The notes beneath the pieces are model-generated. The model worked only from the letters and a program-made list of their open reading frames with translations, was not told the DNA's origin and searched no databases. A stretch of 64,000 nucleotides of DNA from JAWKTV01 sp041398905 (GTDB taxonomy: Bacteria; Planctomycetota; Planctomycetia; Planctomycetales; Planctomycetaceae). Both the position numbers and the translations under genes were made by a program. Below are positions 1-8,905 of the stretch, in pieces; position 1 is the first letter of the stretch, and each line of letters begins with the position of its first letter. Location: the NCBI GenBank assembly GCA_041398905.1, contig JAWKTV010000008.1, positions 1 through 64,000 of the forward strand. The letters are read 5' to 3'.

Positions 1-1
1 T

Positions 2-163
2 GACTGCGCCTATCCCGGTGTCGAACTGCTGCCCGATGGCACCATCGTCACCACCACATACGGACACTGGACCGCAGGCGAACCACCGTACATCGTCAGC
101 GTGCGGCTGCGGGCTGAAGAACTCGACAGACTCGCGGCCCCATCGCCAGACGGAGCGCGGTAA
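2..163 (+). CDS. C-terminal end of a sialidase-like (BNR repeat) protein, partial
   Basis: The first 53 codons in view form the end of a gene that starts outside the window. The peptide includes DCAYPGVELLPDGTIVTTTY followed by a GHW and a PPYIVSVR segment. This resembles the last blade of planctomycete exo-alpha-sialidase/BNR-repeat proteins, which end in a phrase about a gradually read 'PGVE.LPDG' strand. The stop codon TAA overlaps the ATG of the next gene (TAATG), so the two are probably translationally coupled. The family assignment comes from a short fragment and is tentative. Confidence 0.6.
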   Translation, partial: DCAYPGVELLPDGTIVTTTYGHWTAGEPPYIVSVRLRAEELDRLAAPSPDGAR

Positions 164-543
164 TGTCGGCGACCAACAAGCTCCGCCGGCCGACGCTGCT
201 CAACTCGTTCCGATACGCTTTCGTCGGCGTTGCGCAATTGCTCCGACGCGAACGCAACGCCCGCATCCATGCCGTCGCGGCGGTCGTCGCGATCGTCGCT
301 GGTCTCTACCTGCGGCTCAGCCCCATCGAGTGGACAGCAATCGTCCTGTGCATCGCGGGAGTGCTGGCGGCCGAAGCGATGAACTCCGCGGTCGAACTTC
401 TCGCCGACGTCCTCCACCCAGCCGACCACCCCGACATCGGCCACGCCAAAGACATCGCCGCCGCAGCGGTGCTGCTGATGTCCATCGCCGCCGCTGTCGT
501 CGCCAGCCTGCTGGTGGTCCCACGCATCGCCGCGGAGCTGTAG
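163..543 (+). CDS. dgkA: Diacylglycerol/undecaprenol kinase, DgkA family
   Basis: A 126-residue integral membrane kinase that phosphorylates diacylglycerol or undecaprenol, recycling lipid carriers at the inner membrane. It has the normal length for the family. The N-terminal amphipathic helix (SFRYAFVGVAQLLRRERNAR, residues 15-34) is followed by three hydrophobic helices. The signature region AAEAMNSAVE (69-78) holds the catalytic-region glutamates, and HAKDIAAAAVLL (94-105) is the conserved downstream segment. The ATG overlaps the previous stop. Which lipid is the substrate cannot be read from sequence; Gram-positive-type enzymes prefer undecaprenol. Confidence 0.9.
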   Translation: MSATNKLRRPTLLNSFRYAFVGVAQLLRRERNARIHAVAAVVAIVAGLYLRLSPIEWTAIVLCIAGVLAAEAMNSAVELLADVLHPADHPDIGHAKDIAAAAVLLMSIAAAVVASLLVVPRIAAEL

Positions 544-947
544 GTTGTGTCGACATCCCCAGTCCCTGCGCCCCCTCACAATCAGGCGAGCCGGGCGGCG
601 TCAGCCCCCGGACTGGTGGCGTGCTTTGTGCACCGACAGACACGCGCGAGCCTGACGCCCTTCGGCTCACCGGAGTCTCGACGGGCTGTTAATCCTGAAC
701 GTCTGGGCGATCGCTCCCTCCTGGGTCACCGTTCCGTTTGCTGACGCTCATACCGGGCGAGTCCGACCAATCCACGAGATTCCGCGGAGCACCACTGGCC
801 TCGTTCCAGCTCGACGCGCCGGGAGTGATAGGTTTCGGTGGTGATGTTGAGAACGCGACGCCGTCCCATCGTGTAACGCGTGCATCTCTTGCTCATCCTT
901 CACGGGGGCCGGCCCACGGCCCCAGCACACGACCGGAAAGAATCGCC
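544..947. other. Intergenic region with a dispersed repeat and a leader hairpin
   Basis: No convincing gene. It holds the first copy of a dispersed repeat (585-639). A strong 7-bp hairpin (905-911 pairing with 917-923, GGGGCCG/CGGCCCC) lies 25 bases upstream of the start at 948 and could affect translation or mark a processed leader. Confidence 0.5.
585..639 (+). repeat. Dispersed intergenic repeat, copy A
   Basis: Begins GGCGAGCCGGGCGGCGTCAG (585-604) and continues with CCCCCGG then GGTGGCGTGCTT. The same sequence recurs at 7882-7929 with a short internal deletion. The CCGGG...CCCGG part can form a hairpin. GAGCCGG/GCCCCCGG-type repeats between genes are common in planctomycete genomes, from general knowledge. 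Confidence 0.7.
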
Positions 948-1538
948 ATGACCATTCGCAAGTCTCTCGCCTGTGGCATCGCAACCGCCACGGCACTGTC
1001 AATCTCCATTCCCGCACAAGCTGGCGACCTCATCCAGCGCGTCGGCTGCAATTGTCAGAACGGCGGCGGAGTCGTCGCTTATCAGGGTGGTGCCCAGCAC
1101 TTCCCATCCGCAGCCGTCGAGTACTTCCCGCCGGCTGCGGATGGCCACGTCATCACCGAAGGCATGCTGCCGCTGCCTGCCCAGCCGGCCATGAACGCCA
1201 ACGCCAACATTGCCCCGCCTCCCGGCACCCTCGGCCGCACCTACCAGATTCCAACGCGGCTCGCGCCGGCTGAAGAACATCCGCGCGTCGCCCTGCTCGA
1301 CATCCGGGCACCGGGGGCTGACCGCGTCGTCGTCGAAGACACCTACGAGTTCCGTGAACGAGATAGCGTGACCGGCTTCCAGAGCGAAGTCGATCCCGCA
1401 CTGTGGCACTTCAAGACGAAGCCCTTGATTCCCGGCCAGCCGCAAGTCGTGCGGGTGGAAACCTGGTCGGGTGAGACGCTGACCGACGTCCGGTACGTCC
1501 GGCTCATCAAAAACCGCATCATCGAGCTCACCTTCTGA
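948..1538 (+). CDS. Secreted hypothetical protein
   Basis: A 196-residue protein of unknown function. The ATG at 948 is preferred because it follows GGAAAG at a good distance and opens a clear signal peptide (MTIRKSLACG, hydrophobic stretch, then AQA-GD cleavage near residue 24). An upstream in-frame start at 738 would place the signal peptide internally. The mature part has a Cys-containing GCNCQNGGG segment, a proline-rich middle (about 60-95) and a C-terminal beta-rich domain ending LIKNRIIELTF. No catalytic motif is visible. Probably periplasmic or exported. Confidence 0.75.
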   Translation: MTIRKSLACGIATATALSISIPAQAGDLIQRVGCNCQNGGGVVAYQGGAQHFPSAAVEYFPPAADGHVITEGMLPLPAQPAMNANANIAPPPGTLGRTYQIPTRLAPAEEHPRVALLDIRAPGADRVVVEDTYEFRERDSVTGFQSEVDPALWHFKTKPLIPGQPQVVRVETWSGETLTDVRYVRLIKNRIIELTF

Positions 1539-1572
1539 GGCGGTTGGTCCTGGGAGTCCTGAATGTCACCCA

Positions 1573-1606
1573 AGCGCCCCGGCCGGATTCCTCCGGCCGG
1601 GGCGCT
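1573..1606 (+). terminator. Hairpin terminator after the secreted hypothetical gene
   Basis: A perfect 14-bp stem (AGCGCCCCGGCCGG / CCGGCCGGGGCGCT) with a 6-base loop lies 35 bases after the stop at 1538. There is no U-tract after it, so it may act only partly as an intrinsic terminator. Confidence 0.5.
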
Positions 1607-1752
1607 CGGCATTATCAGCCTGCTAACCACCCCGCACCACGAACCTCCAGTCCATCCCCGGACCTCGTTACGCGGACTTTCAGTCCCCGACGTCCGGGCC
1701 CTTGTGCGGAATTCTCCCATCCCCATCGCTCGCCAGCGCGTACAATGCGAGC

Positions 1753-2861
1753 ATGACCCGCTCCATCGATCGCAATGCCCAGCGGCTTCAACGAAATCGT
1801 CCGCGGCAAAATCCGCAAGGACTTGAAGAAGTACGTTAACCACGGCGAAATGATCGGTCGCAAGGGGCGCGAGACCGTCTCGATCCCCGTCCCCAACATC
1901 GAGATCCCGCACTTCCGGCATGGCAAGAAAGGCTCCGGCGGCACGGGCCAGGGCGAGGGAAGGTCGGTCAGCCCATCGGGCGGGGCGAAGACGACGGCGG
2001 TGGCGCGGGACAGGCCGGCAGCGAACCCGGAGCGCACATTCGCGAAGTCGAGATCACCATCGAGGAACTGGCCGAGATGCTCGGGCAGGAACTCGAACTC
2101 CCCAACATCGTCCCCAAAGGGCAGGACTCCATCCGGTCCCGCAAAGACAAGTACAGCACCATCAGCCGCGTCGGCCCCGACTCGCTCCGCCACTTCAAAC
2201 GCACCTACAAGCAGGCACTCAAGCGGCAAATCGCCAGCGGCAACTACAACCCCGCCAACCCCGTCATCATCCCCACCGCCGAGGACGAACGCTTCCGCAG
2301 TTGGAAGACCGTCAACGAGCCGCAGGCCAACGCCGCAATCCTCTACCTCATGGATGTCTCCGGCTCGATGACCGACGACCAGAAGGAGATCGTCCGCATC
2401 GAGTCCTTCTGGATCGACACCTGGCTCAAGAGCCAGTACGACGGTGTCGAACGCCGCTACATCGTCCACGACGCCGTCGCCCATGAAGTCGACGAAGACA
2501 CCTTCTACCGTGTCCGCGAAGCCGGCGGCACCCGCATTTCTTCCGCCTACAAGAAGGCCCAGCAGATTATCGAACGCGACTTCCCCCGCCAGCGAGTGGA
2601 ACATCTACTGCTTCCAGTTCTCGGACGGCGACAATTGGGGTGAGGACAATCGCGAGTGCCTGCAACTGCTCGTTGATACGCTCCTGCCCGTCTGCAACCT
2701 CTTCTGCTACGGGCAGGTCCACAGCCCCTACGGCTCCGGCGATTTACCTCAAGGAACTCCGCCGTGTCGAGCCGGCGTTCGAGCAACTCGTCCTCAGCGA
2801 GATCGCTGACAAATCCGCGATCTACGACTCGATCAGAACCTTCCTCGGCAAAGGCCGCTAA
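1753..2861 (+). pseudogene. DUF444/YeaH-type protein (UPF0229), frameshifted
   Basis: Similar throughout to the YeaH/DUF444 family, which has a vWA-like fold and usually works with the PrkA-type kinase YeaG and a SpoVR protein in starvation responses. The start ATG at 1753 gives MTRSIDRNAQR, the normal YeaH start. The frame then shifts at about 1788 (extra C), 1960, 2590 and 2745. Segments in order: EIVRGKIRKDLKKYV, EIPHFRHG, EELAEMLGQELELPNI, LYLMDVSGSMTDDQKE (MIDAS-like DxSGS), FQFSDGDNWGED, and RRVEPAFEQLVLSEI at the end. Every block of the family is present and well conserved, so the shifts are more likely sequence errors than decay. No prkA or spoVR homologue is next to it. Confidence 0.85.
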
Positions 2862-3028
2862 CCCGGCCGGGGCGGCAGCCCCCGAAGTTGCAGGCGTTCC
2901 CACCGAGGGCTTCCCTCGGAGCCCCCCCGCCACACCACCCATATGCAATCGCCGGGTCTCCCTCGCCCGCCGAGCCGTCCGGTTTGCAATCACATGCCGG
3001 CTGCGTTAACCTCGCCCCCTCGCGCAGG

Positions 3029-3138
3029 GGATGGAAGGCTACCTCCCGTGTGGTGAGGCGGTATGAACCGGGTCAGGCGGGAAACCGAGCAGCCCTAAGT
3101 ATGCGTCCTCAGGTGCATTGGGAGGTAGCCTTGCTTTC
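3029..3138 (+). ncRNA. ffs: Signal recognition particle RNA (4.5S-type)
   Basis: The conserved SRP RNA domain IV core is present: GGTCAGG (3071-3077), a GAAA tetraloop closed by CGG/CCG, then AGCAGCC (3088-3094), within the usual context TGAACCGGGTCAGG ... CAGCCCTAAG. The ends pair over 13 bp (3035-3047 with 3120-3132, AAGGCTACCTCCC / GGGAGGTAGCCTT), giving the long closed hairpin of the small bacterial SRP RNA. It binds Ffh and targets membrane proteins co-translationally. It lacks the Alu-type extension of Bacillus. The exact 5' and 3' ends are estimates. It lies 36 bases or so upstream of the next gene. Confidence 0.92.
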
Positions 3139-3170
3139 CTTCCAGGGTCAAGCTGCCGACGCTCGCCGAC

Positions 3171-4506
3171 ATGATCCGGCCCCGTACCGCCATCATCGCC
3201 GCGGCCTGCGTATTTCTGCTCTACGTCGGGCGCGTCGATGGTCCGCTCCATCAGGCCGCCGCAGGTCTCAAAGACCTCTGCTGACAGCTATGGCACTGGG
3301 CGACTCGGCACCCGGGGACTGTTTCGAGCTGCTCGAACGAGCCGGATGCGACGTCGTCCGTCGCACCGCCCCCCGGTCGCCAGCCTGCCCCGCTCGGCCA
3401 GTTATGTCCTGCTCGACCCCGACCCGCTCCTCGTACGCACCGACCCCAGCCATATCCGCGCAGTACGCCAATGGGTCGAGGCGGGAGGCCGGCTGGTCAT
3501 CAGCCCCGCTTTCCCCGACGCCACCGAGCAGGCTCAACTCGAACAACTGTCCGAGAACCTCACCCACTTCGGCGATGACGTGCTGGCCGTGATCGGCCTC
3601 GATGATGTGCAGGTCGAGCTGATTCTCTCCAGTGATGTCCCCCAGGACCGCTCGCCGGACGACGAAGACCTCGTCCTGTCGAGAGTCGCCCCATCCAGCA
3701 CGACGCAGCGGCATGTCGGCATCGACCAGTTGTTCACATTCGGCGAAGCCCTGCCGCGGATTGAACTAAAAGATGACCGCGCCTTGAACTGGGAGACTCG
3801 AACGCTTACGGCGACCGGCGAGGAGATTCGGCTCGCGGTCGGCATGCCCGTCGGAGCCGGTGAGGTCGTCGTGGTGGCCGATTCGACTCTGCTCTGCAAC
3901 GCCTGCCTCAATCAGGGAGACAACGCCCCCTGGGCCGCGCGACTGCTCGCGGGGCATGGTGCGAATCCACGCGACACTGCGACCGCCACCGTCATTGTCG
4001 ACGAGTTCTATCATGGTCACTCGGTCCGCGGAAACTCCTGGTGGCTGCTGACCCAGCCCTCCTACGCGATGCTGGCCGTCTCCGGGTTGCTGCTGCTCAC
4101 CATGCTGGTCTGGCGTGCCGGCCGCTTGCTCGGTCCACCCCTCGCGGCCGAGTCCACCTCACGGCGAGCAATCAGCGAATACATCTCAGCCATGGGACAC
4201 TTCTTTCTCCGCAGTCCTCGTTCGCAAACGTTCCTCATCGAGCAGGTCCGGGACGGAGTCTGGCATCGGCTATGCCTCGAATACGGTGTGCCTCCCGCCA
4301 GCCGGGATCTCGAACGTCTCATCGCCGCCGCCACACGCAGCGCGCCAGCCCGAGCCACGCAGATCCAGGAGGTCTGGCGACGCGTCCACGCCCTCACGCA
4401 GGGCGACGCTCCCTCGACGAACGCGAACATCCAGGCGGTGCTCGGCAGCTTGGCGGACCTGGTCGTCGCACCGGCTGACGGGCAACCGATCGACCGCGTA
4501 CCATAA
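3171..4506 (+). pseudogene. DUF4350-domain membrane protein, frameshifted near the N-terminus
   Basis: The start ATG at 3171 opens a membrane anchor (MIRPRTAIIAAACVFLLYVG). The frame shifts at about 3275 and again at about 3385, after which the protein runs intact to 4506. The soluble part contains SYVLLDPDPLLVRTDPSHIR and WVEAGGRLVISPAFPD, typical of the DUF4350 domain (a GATase-like fold). A second membrane helix (about AMLAVSGLLLLTMLVWRAG) follows, then a cytoplasmic tail. In many bacteria DUF4350 genes sit with MoxR ATPases and DUF58 proteins; none is present here. Function unknown. Confidence 0.75.
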
Positions 4507-4559
4507 ATCGAACAGGGAGTCGCCGATCCGATGCCCGCACAACTCACCGGAGCCACCCG

Positions 4560-5849
4560 ATGCTGAATCGACGAACACGATCTCCTCTGCGGGAAGCTGC
4601 CGGTTGGTGGATGCGAGTCTGCGCGGTGCTGTGCGTCTTTGCCAGTGGCACAGTGTCCGCTGGTGATGCGGCTCCGCCGGCAAGCTGGCCCAACTGGCTG
4701 GGGCCGAACTGGGACGGAGTGTCATCGGAGGGGGGCTGGTCCACTGACTGGCCTGCGGCGGGACTGCCCACCATTTGGACACGCGAGGTCGGTATCGGTT
4801 TCAGCGCCGTCACCATCGCCGACGGCCGGCTCTACACGATGGGACACGAGAACGGACGCGAGACCGTCTGGTGCCTCGACGTCTCGACAGGTGAGACGAT
4901 CTGGCAGCACTCCTATCCGGGCGAGTTGGTCGACAATCTGCACGAGGGCGGGCCGGGGGCGACGCCGACGCTGCACAAGGACCGGCTCTACACCCTCGGT
5001 CGCGCCGGGCAATTGCATTGCTATCAGGCGGCCACCGGAGACCTCCACTGGCAGCGAAGCCTCCAGTCCGACCTCGGAGTCAAACTGCCCGAGTGGGGCT
5101 TCACATCCTCACCGCGAATTCTCGGTGGCAAGCTGCTCATCGAGGCCGGTCGCCTCGCCGCCTATGACCCGCAGACCGGTGAGCCGATCTGGCGGACCGA
5201 GCCGCATCTCGCCGGATACGGGTCCGTCGCGCCGATGGACTGGAATGGTCAATCGCTTGTGACGGCCCTCGACTGCGAGGGGCTGCGAGTCGTCGAGTTG
5301 GAGACCGGGAAACCGGTCGCTTTCGCCGCCTGGAGGTCGCCGTTCCGCACGAACTCGACCACCCCGATCGTCGTCGACGACACCATCTTCATCTCCACCG
5401 GCTACGGCGTCGGCAGCGCCCTGTTCAAACTCGAAGCCGGCAACTTGCGGCAGGTCTATGCCCAGCGCGACATGAAGAACCACTTCAACAACAGCATCCT
5501 GCACGACAGCTTTCTGTACGGACTGGATGGCAACTCGAACCTCGGCCGCATCGTGCAGCTCACATGCATCGAGCACGCGACCGGTGAGGTCCGCTGGCAA
5601 CAGACCGGCTTCGGCTGCGGGTCTTTGATGATCGCCGACGGCAAATTGGTCATCCTGTCGGAGAAGGGAGAACTGGTCATTGCGGCCGCGTCTCCCGAGC
5701 AACTCCAGATCCTCTGCCGCGCGCAGGTGCTGACGGGCCGATGCTGGACCGTGCCCGTGCTGTTCGCCGGTCGCGTCTTCGCCCGAAATGCTCAGGGGAG
5801 ACTGGTGTGCGTCGAATTGCCGCGCGCGGCAGGTCCGGCCACCAACTGA
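4560..5849 (+). CDS. PQQ-like beta-propeller repeat protein, secreted
   Basis: A 429-residue protein with an N-terminal signal peptide (hydrophobic core about residues 19-33, cleavage after SAGDA region). WPNWLGPNWDGVSSEGGW opens a series of PQQ-like blades with the repeated pattern DGRLYT...CLDVSTGETIW, KDRLYTLGRAGQLHCYQAATGDLHW, and similar. Such quinoprotein-like propellers are very numerous in planctomycetes. The residues that bind PQQ in true dehydrogenases are not evident, so this is probably a non-enzymatic or binding propeller. It starts 53 bases after the DUF4350 gene. A frameshifted relative lies at 28707-29961. Confidence 0.88.
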   Translation: MLNRRTRSPLREAAGWWMRVCAVLCVFASGTVSAGDAAPPASWPNWLGPNWDGVSSEGGWSTDWPAAGLPTIWTREVGIGFSAVTIADGRLYTMGHENGRETVWCLDVSTGETIWQHSYPGELVDNLHEGGPGATPTLHKDRLYTLGRAGQLHCYQAATGDLHWQRSLQSDLGVKLPEWGFTSSPRILGGKLLIEAGRLAAYDPQTGEPIWRTEPHLAGYGSVAPMDWNGQSLVTALDCEGLRVVELETGKPVAFAAWRSPFRTNSTTPIVVDDTIFISTGYGVGSALFKLEAGNLRQVYAQRDMKNHFNNSILHDSFLYGLDGNSNLGRIVQLTCIEHATGEVRWQQTGFGCGSLMIADGKLVILSEKGELVIAAASPEQLQILCRAQVLTGRCWTVPVLFAGRVFARNAQGRLVCVELPRAAGPATN

Positions 5850-6184
5850 GCCCCATCAAGCCCTAAACCCGGCGCACTCGTTAGAACGGACAGAACGCAT
5901 AGCGTTTCTGCATGCCATCGCGGCACAGTCTCACGTTCGCGAGATTACTGACCTATCGTTGCAGGGTGACCGCCCTTGCGCACGCCTGTCGCAGTTATCC
6001 GTCACGGTCCCTCCTTCGGTGGCCGGGACAACGCCTGCCGGACGTCGTCTCGGGTGCGGTCCGATCAAGTGAGTCCGCGGGGTTCCCGGTTTCCCACCCA
6101 GTCTTGCGACGACGGTCAGTCCACGCGGGGTGCGTCACCCCCCGACAGACCCGTGAGCAGCCCTCCTACCACGGCCCAGGTGAT
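5850..6184. other. Intergenic region, nothing recognised
   Basis: The reading frame of the next gene stays open through here, but the translated peptide is arginine/serine-rich, low in similarity to anything I recognise, and lacks a ribosome site. No tRNA, repeat or terminator was recognised. Confidence 0.4.
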
Positions 6185-6769
6185 ATGTTCCCGTTCGCCC
6201 CCAAGCAGCCGAAGCACCAGCATCCCCGGAACAAGTTCTTCGTCAGCCGCGAGATTCAGGGCCGCCTGACACTGCGTCTGGCGATCTACTGGTTCATCTA
6301 CCATGTCGCCCTCTGGCACGCCCTCTTCGCGTTCCGCTACATCGAGCAGCGACTCAGTGGCCAGCTTGTCGGCAAGCCGTTCCGCGAACTCTACGGCGAC
6401 TTCGTCCTGCAGTACTACCCGCTGATCCTGTGCGCCGTGGCGATGGTCCCGGTCTTCTTCTTCGATCTCATCCGGCTCACACACCGGGTCGCCGGTCCGC
6501 TGGTGCAGTTCCGTCATCGGCTCAACGACATGATCGCCGGTGCTGAGTGCCGCCGCGTCCGCCTGCGAAAGGGCGACCTGCTGACCGAATTGGAGGCGTC
6601 CTTCAACGAGTACATCGACGTCTACGAGCGCCGCCGACTGGCGCGGCTGGCTCAGGCGACAATGGCCGAGCACGACGCCGATCTGCTCCAGGCAACCGTC
6701 GAGAATCACGACGAACCGAGTGTCGACAGCCCGCTGCCCACGGCCGAAGTCGCTGAAGCAACTGTGTGA
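6185..6769 (+). CDS. Two-helix membrane protein with HAMP-like domain
   Basis: 194 residues from the ATG at 6185. Two hydrophobic helices (about LAIYWFIYHVALWHALFAF and YYPLILCAVAMVPVFFFDLI) are joined by a short periplasmic loop. They are followed by a HAMP-like segment: RVAGPLVQFRHRLNDMIAG, then the characteristic LRKGDLLTELEASFNEYID. There is no kinase, cyclase or chemoreceptor output domain after it, only an acidic tail. HAMP modules relay signals across the membrane, so this could be a partner subunit for another protein. The start is chosen because the upstream sequence is not protein-like. Confidence 0.75.
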   Translation: MFPFAPKQPKHQHPRNKFFVSREIQGRLTLRLAIYWFIYHVALWHALFAFRYIEQRLSGQLVGKPFRELYGDFVLQYYPLILCAVAMVPVFFFDLIRLTHRVAGPLVQFRHRLNDMIAGAECRRVRLRKGDLLTELEASFNEYIDVYERRRLARLAQATMAEHDADLLQATVENHDEPSVDSPLPTAEVAEATV

Positions 6770-6968
6770 AGATTCGGTGATGACGCTCACTTCAACCGGC
6801 AGCGCTTGCGCTCCGCCCCAGCCGCGACCTGCGGGAACTGCCAGTTGTGACCGTCGGTGATGACTTGTGAATTGACCATCGTGCACCGATTCCCGTAGCA
6901 AGCCTCCCGAACCACGTTCAGGTCCGTTGGCCTGCGCGCAAGACAGGATGTCTGTGCGGGAAGTCGAA

Positions 6969-7838
6969 ATGCGGCGATGTGTCAGTCTCAGACCGGTCAG
7001 GCATCTGCTGGGGTGGGCGTTCACCCTTGCGGTCTCCGGCTGCGCGCTGTTCCCCAACCTCGTGCTCGATTCGGTCGACACCGCCACCGATCGTTCCGCC
7101 GCGACCGACCAGGTGCCGAAGGCGGAAAGCGTCGCCCTCGAAATCTTCTTCGTCGAACGGCCTGCCGACGATCTGCTGATGGGCGAGCCGCTCTGGAAGG
7201 ATCTCGACCAGATTGGCAGTGTGCCCACGGAGCTGCGAGAACGGCTCGAACGCAACGGCATCCGCTTCGGCCTCTCCGGGAAGTCGACCCCCTATGCGCT
7301 CAGGTCGCTCACGGGTGACCCGACCGACAGAGGCCCCGGCTTCCGCACGCTCCGCAATCGATACGAAGCTCCTTCCGGCGTGACACACCAGTTGCAGTGC
7401 GGCGAATGGCCCGATGGAGCCCCCGTTCAGATCCACAACCCCGAAGGTAGCCGGACGAAAGAGTTCGTCTCCGCCCGCGGCGTCGTCAGTTGCCGGGTCG
7501 AACGGACACAAGGGGGCTGGGCACGGGTCGAGATCGAACCACAGGTGCATCACGGCGTCGCCCGCATGCGCCCGGTCGCAGCCGCGCAGCAGTGGGACTG
7601 GGGCGGCGGCCAGGAGGTCGACCACCTCTATGGGCAGCGGTTCTCCGTCGACCTGAATGAAGGCAGAGTTACTGGTACTCGGTGCGACGGGCGACGCAGC
7701 CGACACCGTCGGAGCACGGCTCTTCCACTTCACCGGAGACGAAGGGGAACAGATCGAGCGACTCCTCATCATCCGCCTCGAATCACTCCGCTCAATCCAC
7801 GCCGGAACGCGCGTCACGAAGTCCGTCACGGACTCTAA
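6969..7838 (+). CDS. Putative lipoprotein, hypothetical, with a frameshift near 7670
   Basis: The ATG at 6969 follows GGGAAG at six bases and opens a lipoprotein signal: MRRCVSLRPVRHLLGW, hydrophobic core, then lipobox AVSGC. An earlier ATG at 6948 is possible. The mature protein (about KAESVALEIFFVERPADDLL) is conserved-looking but unknown to me. Near 7670 the convincing sequence moves to another frame (ELLVLGATGDAADTVGARLF, then LLIIRLESLRSIHAG), so the C-terminus is displaced by an indel and the stop at 7838 is provisional. The dispersed repeat at 7882 marks the gene end no later than that. Confidence 0.65.
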   Translation: MRRCVSLRPVRHLLGWAFTLAVSGCALFPNLVLDSVDTATDRSAATDQVPKAESVALEIFFVERPADDLLMGEPLWKDLDQIGSVPTELRERLERNGIRFGLSGKSTPYALRSLTGDPTDRGPGFRTLRNRYEAPSGVTHQLQCGEWPDGAPVQIHNPEGSRTKEFVSARGVVSCRVERTQGGWARVEIEPQVHHGVARMRPVAAAQQWDWGGGQEVDHLYGQRFSVDLNEGRVTGTRCDGRRSRHRRSTALPLHRRRRGTDRATPHHPPRITPLNPRRNARHEVRHGL

Positions 7839-7881
7839 GCGGCGTCTGGACACTCAGAAAACCGAAGTCCGTCGAGCACCC

Positions 7882-7929
7882 GGCGAGCCGGGCGGCGTCA
7901 GACCGGTGGCGTGCTTGCTGCCCCGACAA
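7882..7929 (+). repeat. Dispersed intergenic repeat, copy B
   Basis: GGCGAGCCGGGCGGCGTCAG (7882-7901) is identical to 585-604. The next part, GGTGGCGTGCTT then TGC-CCGACA, matches copy A after a deletion of about seven bases. It lies between the lipoprotein gene and the convergent BON-domain gene. Confidence 0.7.
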
Positions 7930-7933
7930 ACGG

Positions 7934-8614
7934 TCAGGGTACGGGCGCGGTCTCCGCCGCGTTGATGGTCAGCTCGCTCCGCACTTGTCGGACGCCCGGC
8001 TCGAGTCGAGCGACCGCGACGGCCAAAGCGACAGCCGCTTCACTCTCGACTTCCCCACGGAGCACGACCGTCCCTGGCTGGTCGGCCACTGCGACCACCC
8101 CCGGGAACCGTGAGTTGAGCAGCGCGAACTGCCGCTGCAGACGGGACTCGATCACCACGCCGCTGAGGTTTGGAGCCGCAAAGGCGATCCGCTGACGAAA
8201 CCGGATTTGGGAACCGCGGCCTTCGACCGACTGGCCACCACCGTTCCCTCCCCCCTGCCCCGCTCCGCTGAACTGCGGTTGACCACCCCCATCAACGGAC
8301 TGCTGGCTGGCGTTGCGGTTGCCAACAAAGGTCTGCGTATCACTGCGGCCAACGAACCCGTCCGGCAAATTCTGAGCAGCTTGACCGAGTTCCGTGTTGA
8401 TTTGCGGTTGTGCAACGCCGCCGCTGGCGGCAGTTCCGCCTCCCGCGCTGCTTGCCCCCGTGGCCGACCCGCCGAAGCTCGTGCCTGCGTTCGACGCCGT
8501 GCTGCTGCGACTCGAGGTTGTCGTCGTCGTCGTGCCGCCGGTTGTCTGACTGAACGCCTCAGGAGCGATCACCACCAGGCAAACCGCCATCGCCATCAGG
8601 AATCGCAGGGACAT
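7934..8614 (-). CDS. Secreted BON-domain protein
   Basis: 226 residues from the ATG at 8614, which opens a signal peptide (MSLRFLMAMAVCLVVIAPEA, cleavage near AFSQ). An upstream in-frame ATG at 8671 would bury that signal. A low-complexity Thr/Ser/Gly-rich linker (about residues 25-130) leads to a C-terminal BON domain: IESRLQRQFALLNSRFPGVV, then TVVLRGEVESEAAVALAVAV and VRQVRSELTI. BON domains bind membranes or phospholipids and occur in envelope proteins such as OsmY. Probably an envelope-associated stress or scaffold protein. Confidence 0.8.
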   Translation of the reverse strand: MSLRFLMAMAVCLVVIAPEAFSQTTGGTTTTTTSSRSSTASNAGTSFGGSATGASSAGGGTAASGGVAQPQINTELGQAAQNLPDGFVGRSDTQTFVGNRNASQQSVDGGGQPQFSGAGQGGGNGGGQSVEGRGSQIRFRQRIAFAAPNLSGVVIESRLQRQFALLNSRFPGVVAVADQPGTVVLRGEVESEAAVALAVAVARLEPGVRQVRSELTINAAETAPVP

Positions 8615-8905
8615 CGTTCGGGCCTTCCAGAAACTAGCGAAGATCGAGACTCTGTAGCGATTATCCGTCAATCCGGCGATTGATCAACACGGAATTCGAT
8701 CGGTCGCACCACTTCCCACTTCGGCCGACGCGAGGGGAACCGGTCAGTCGGCTTCTGTTCGCACGCAAGCTCACCGTAATCGTTGCGATGCGATCGCCGC
8801 ACTTTGACCGCCCCGCAGCCCCTCCCTAGAATTCCCCGTCCGGCCGGGTCTCGCCCCGGCCGACACAACTGTCTCGATGCCTCTCCCGCCGACCGGATCG
8901 GATTG

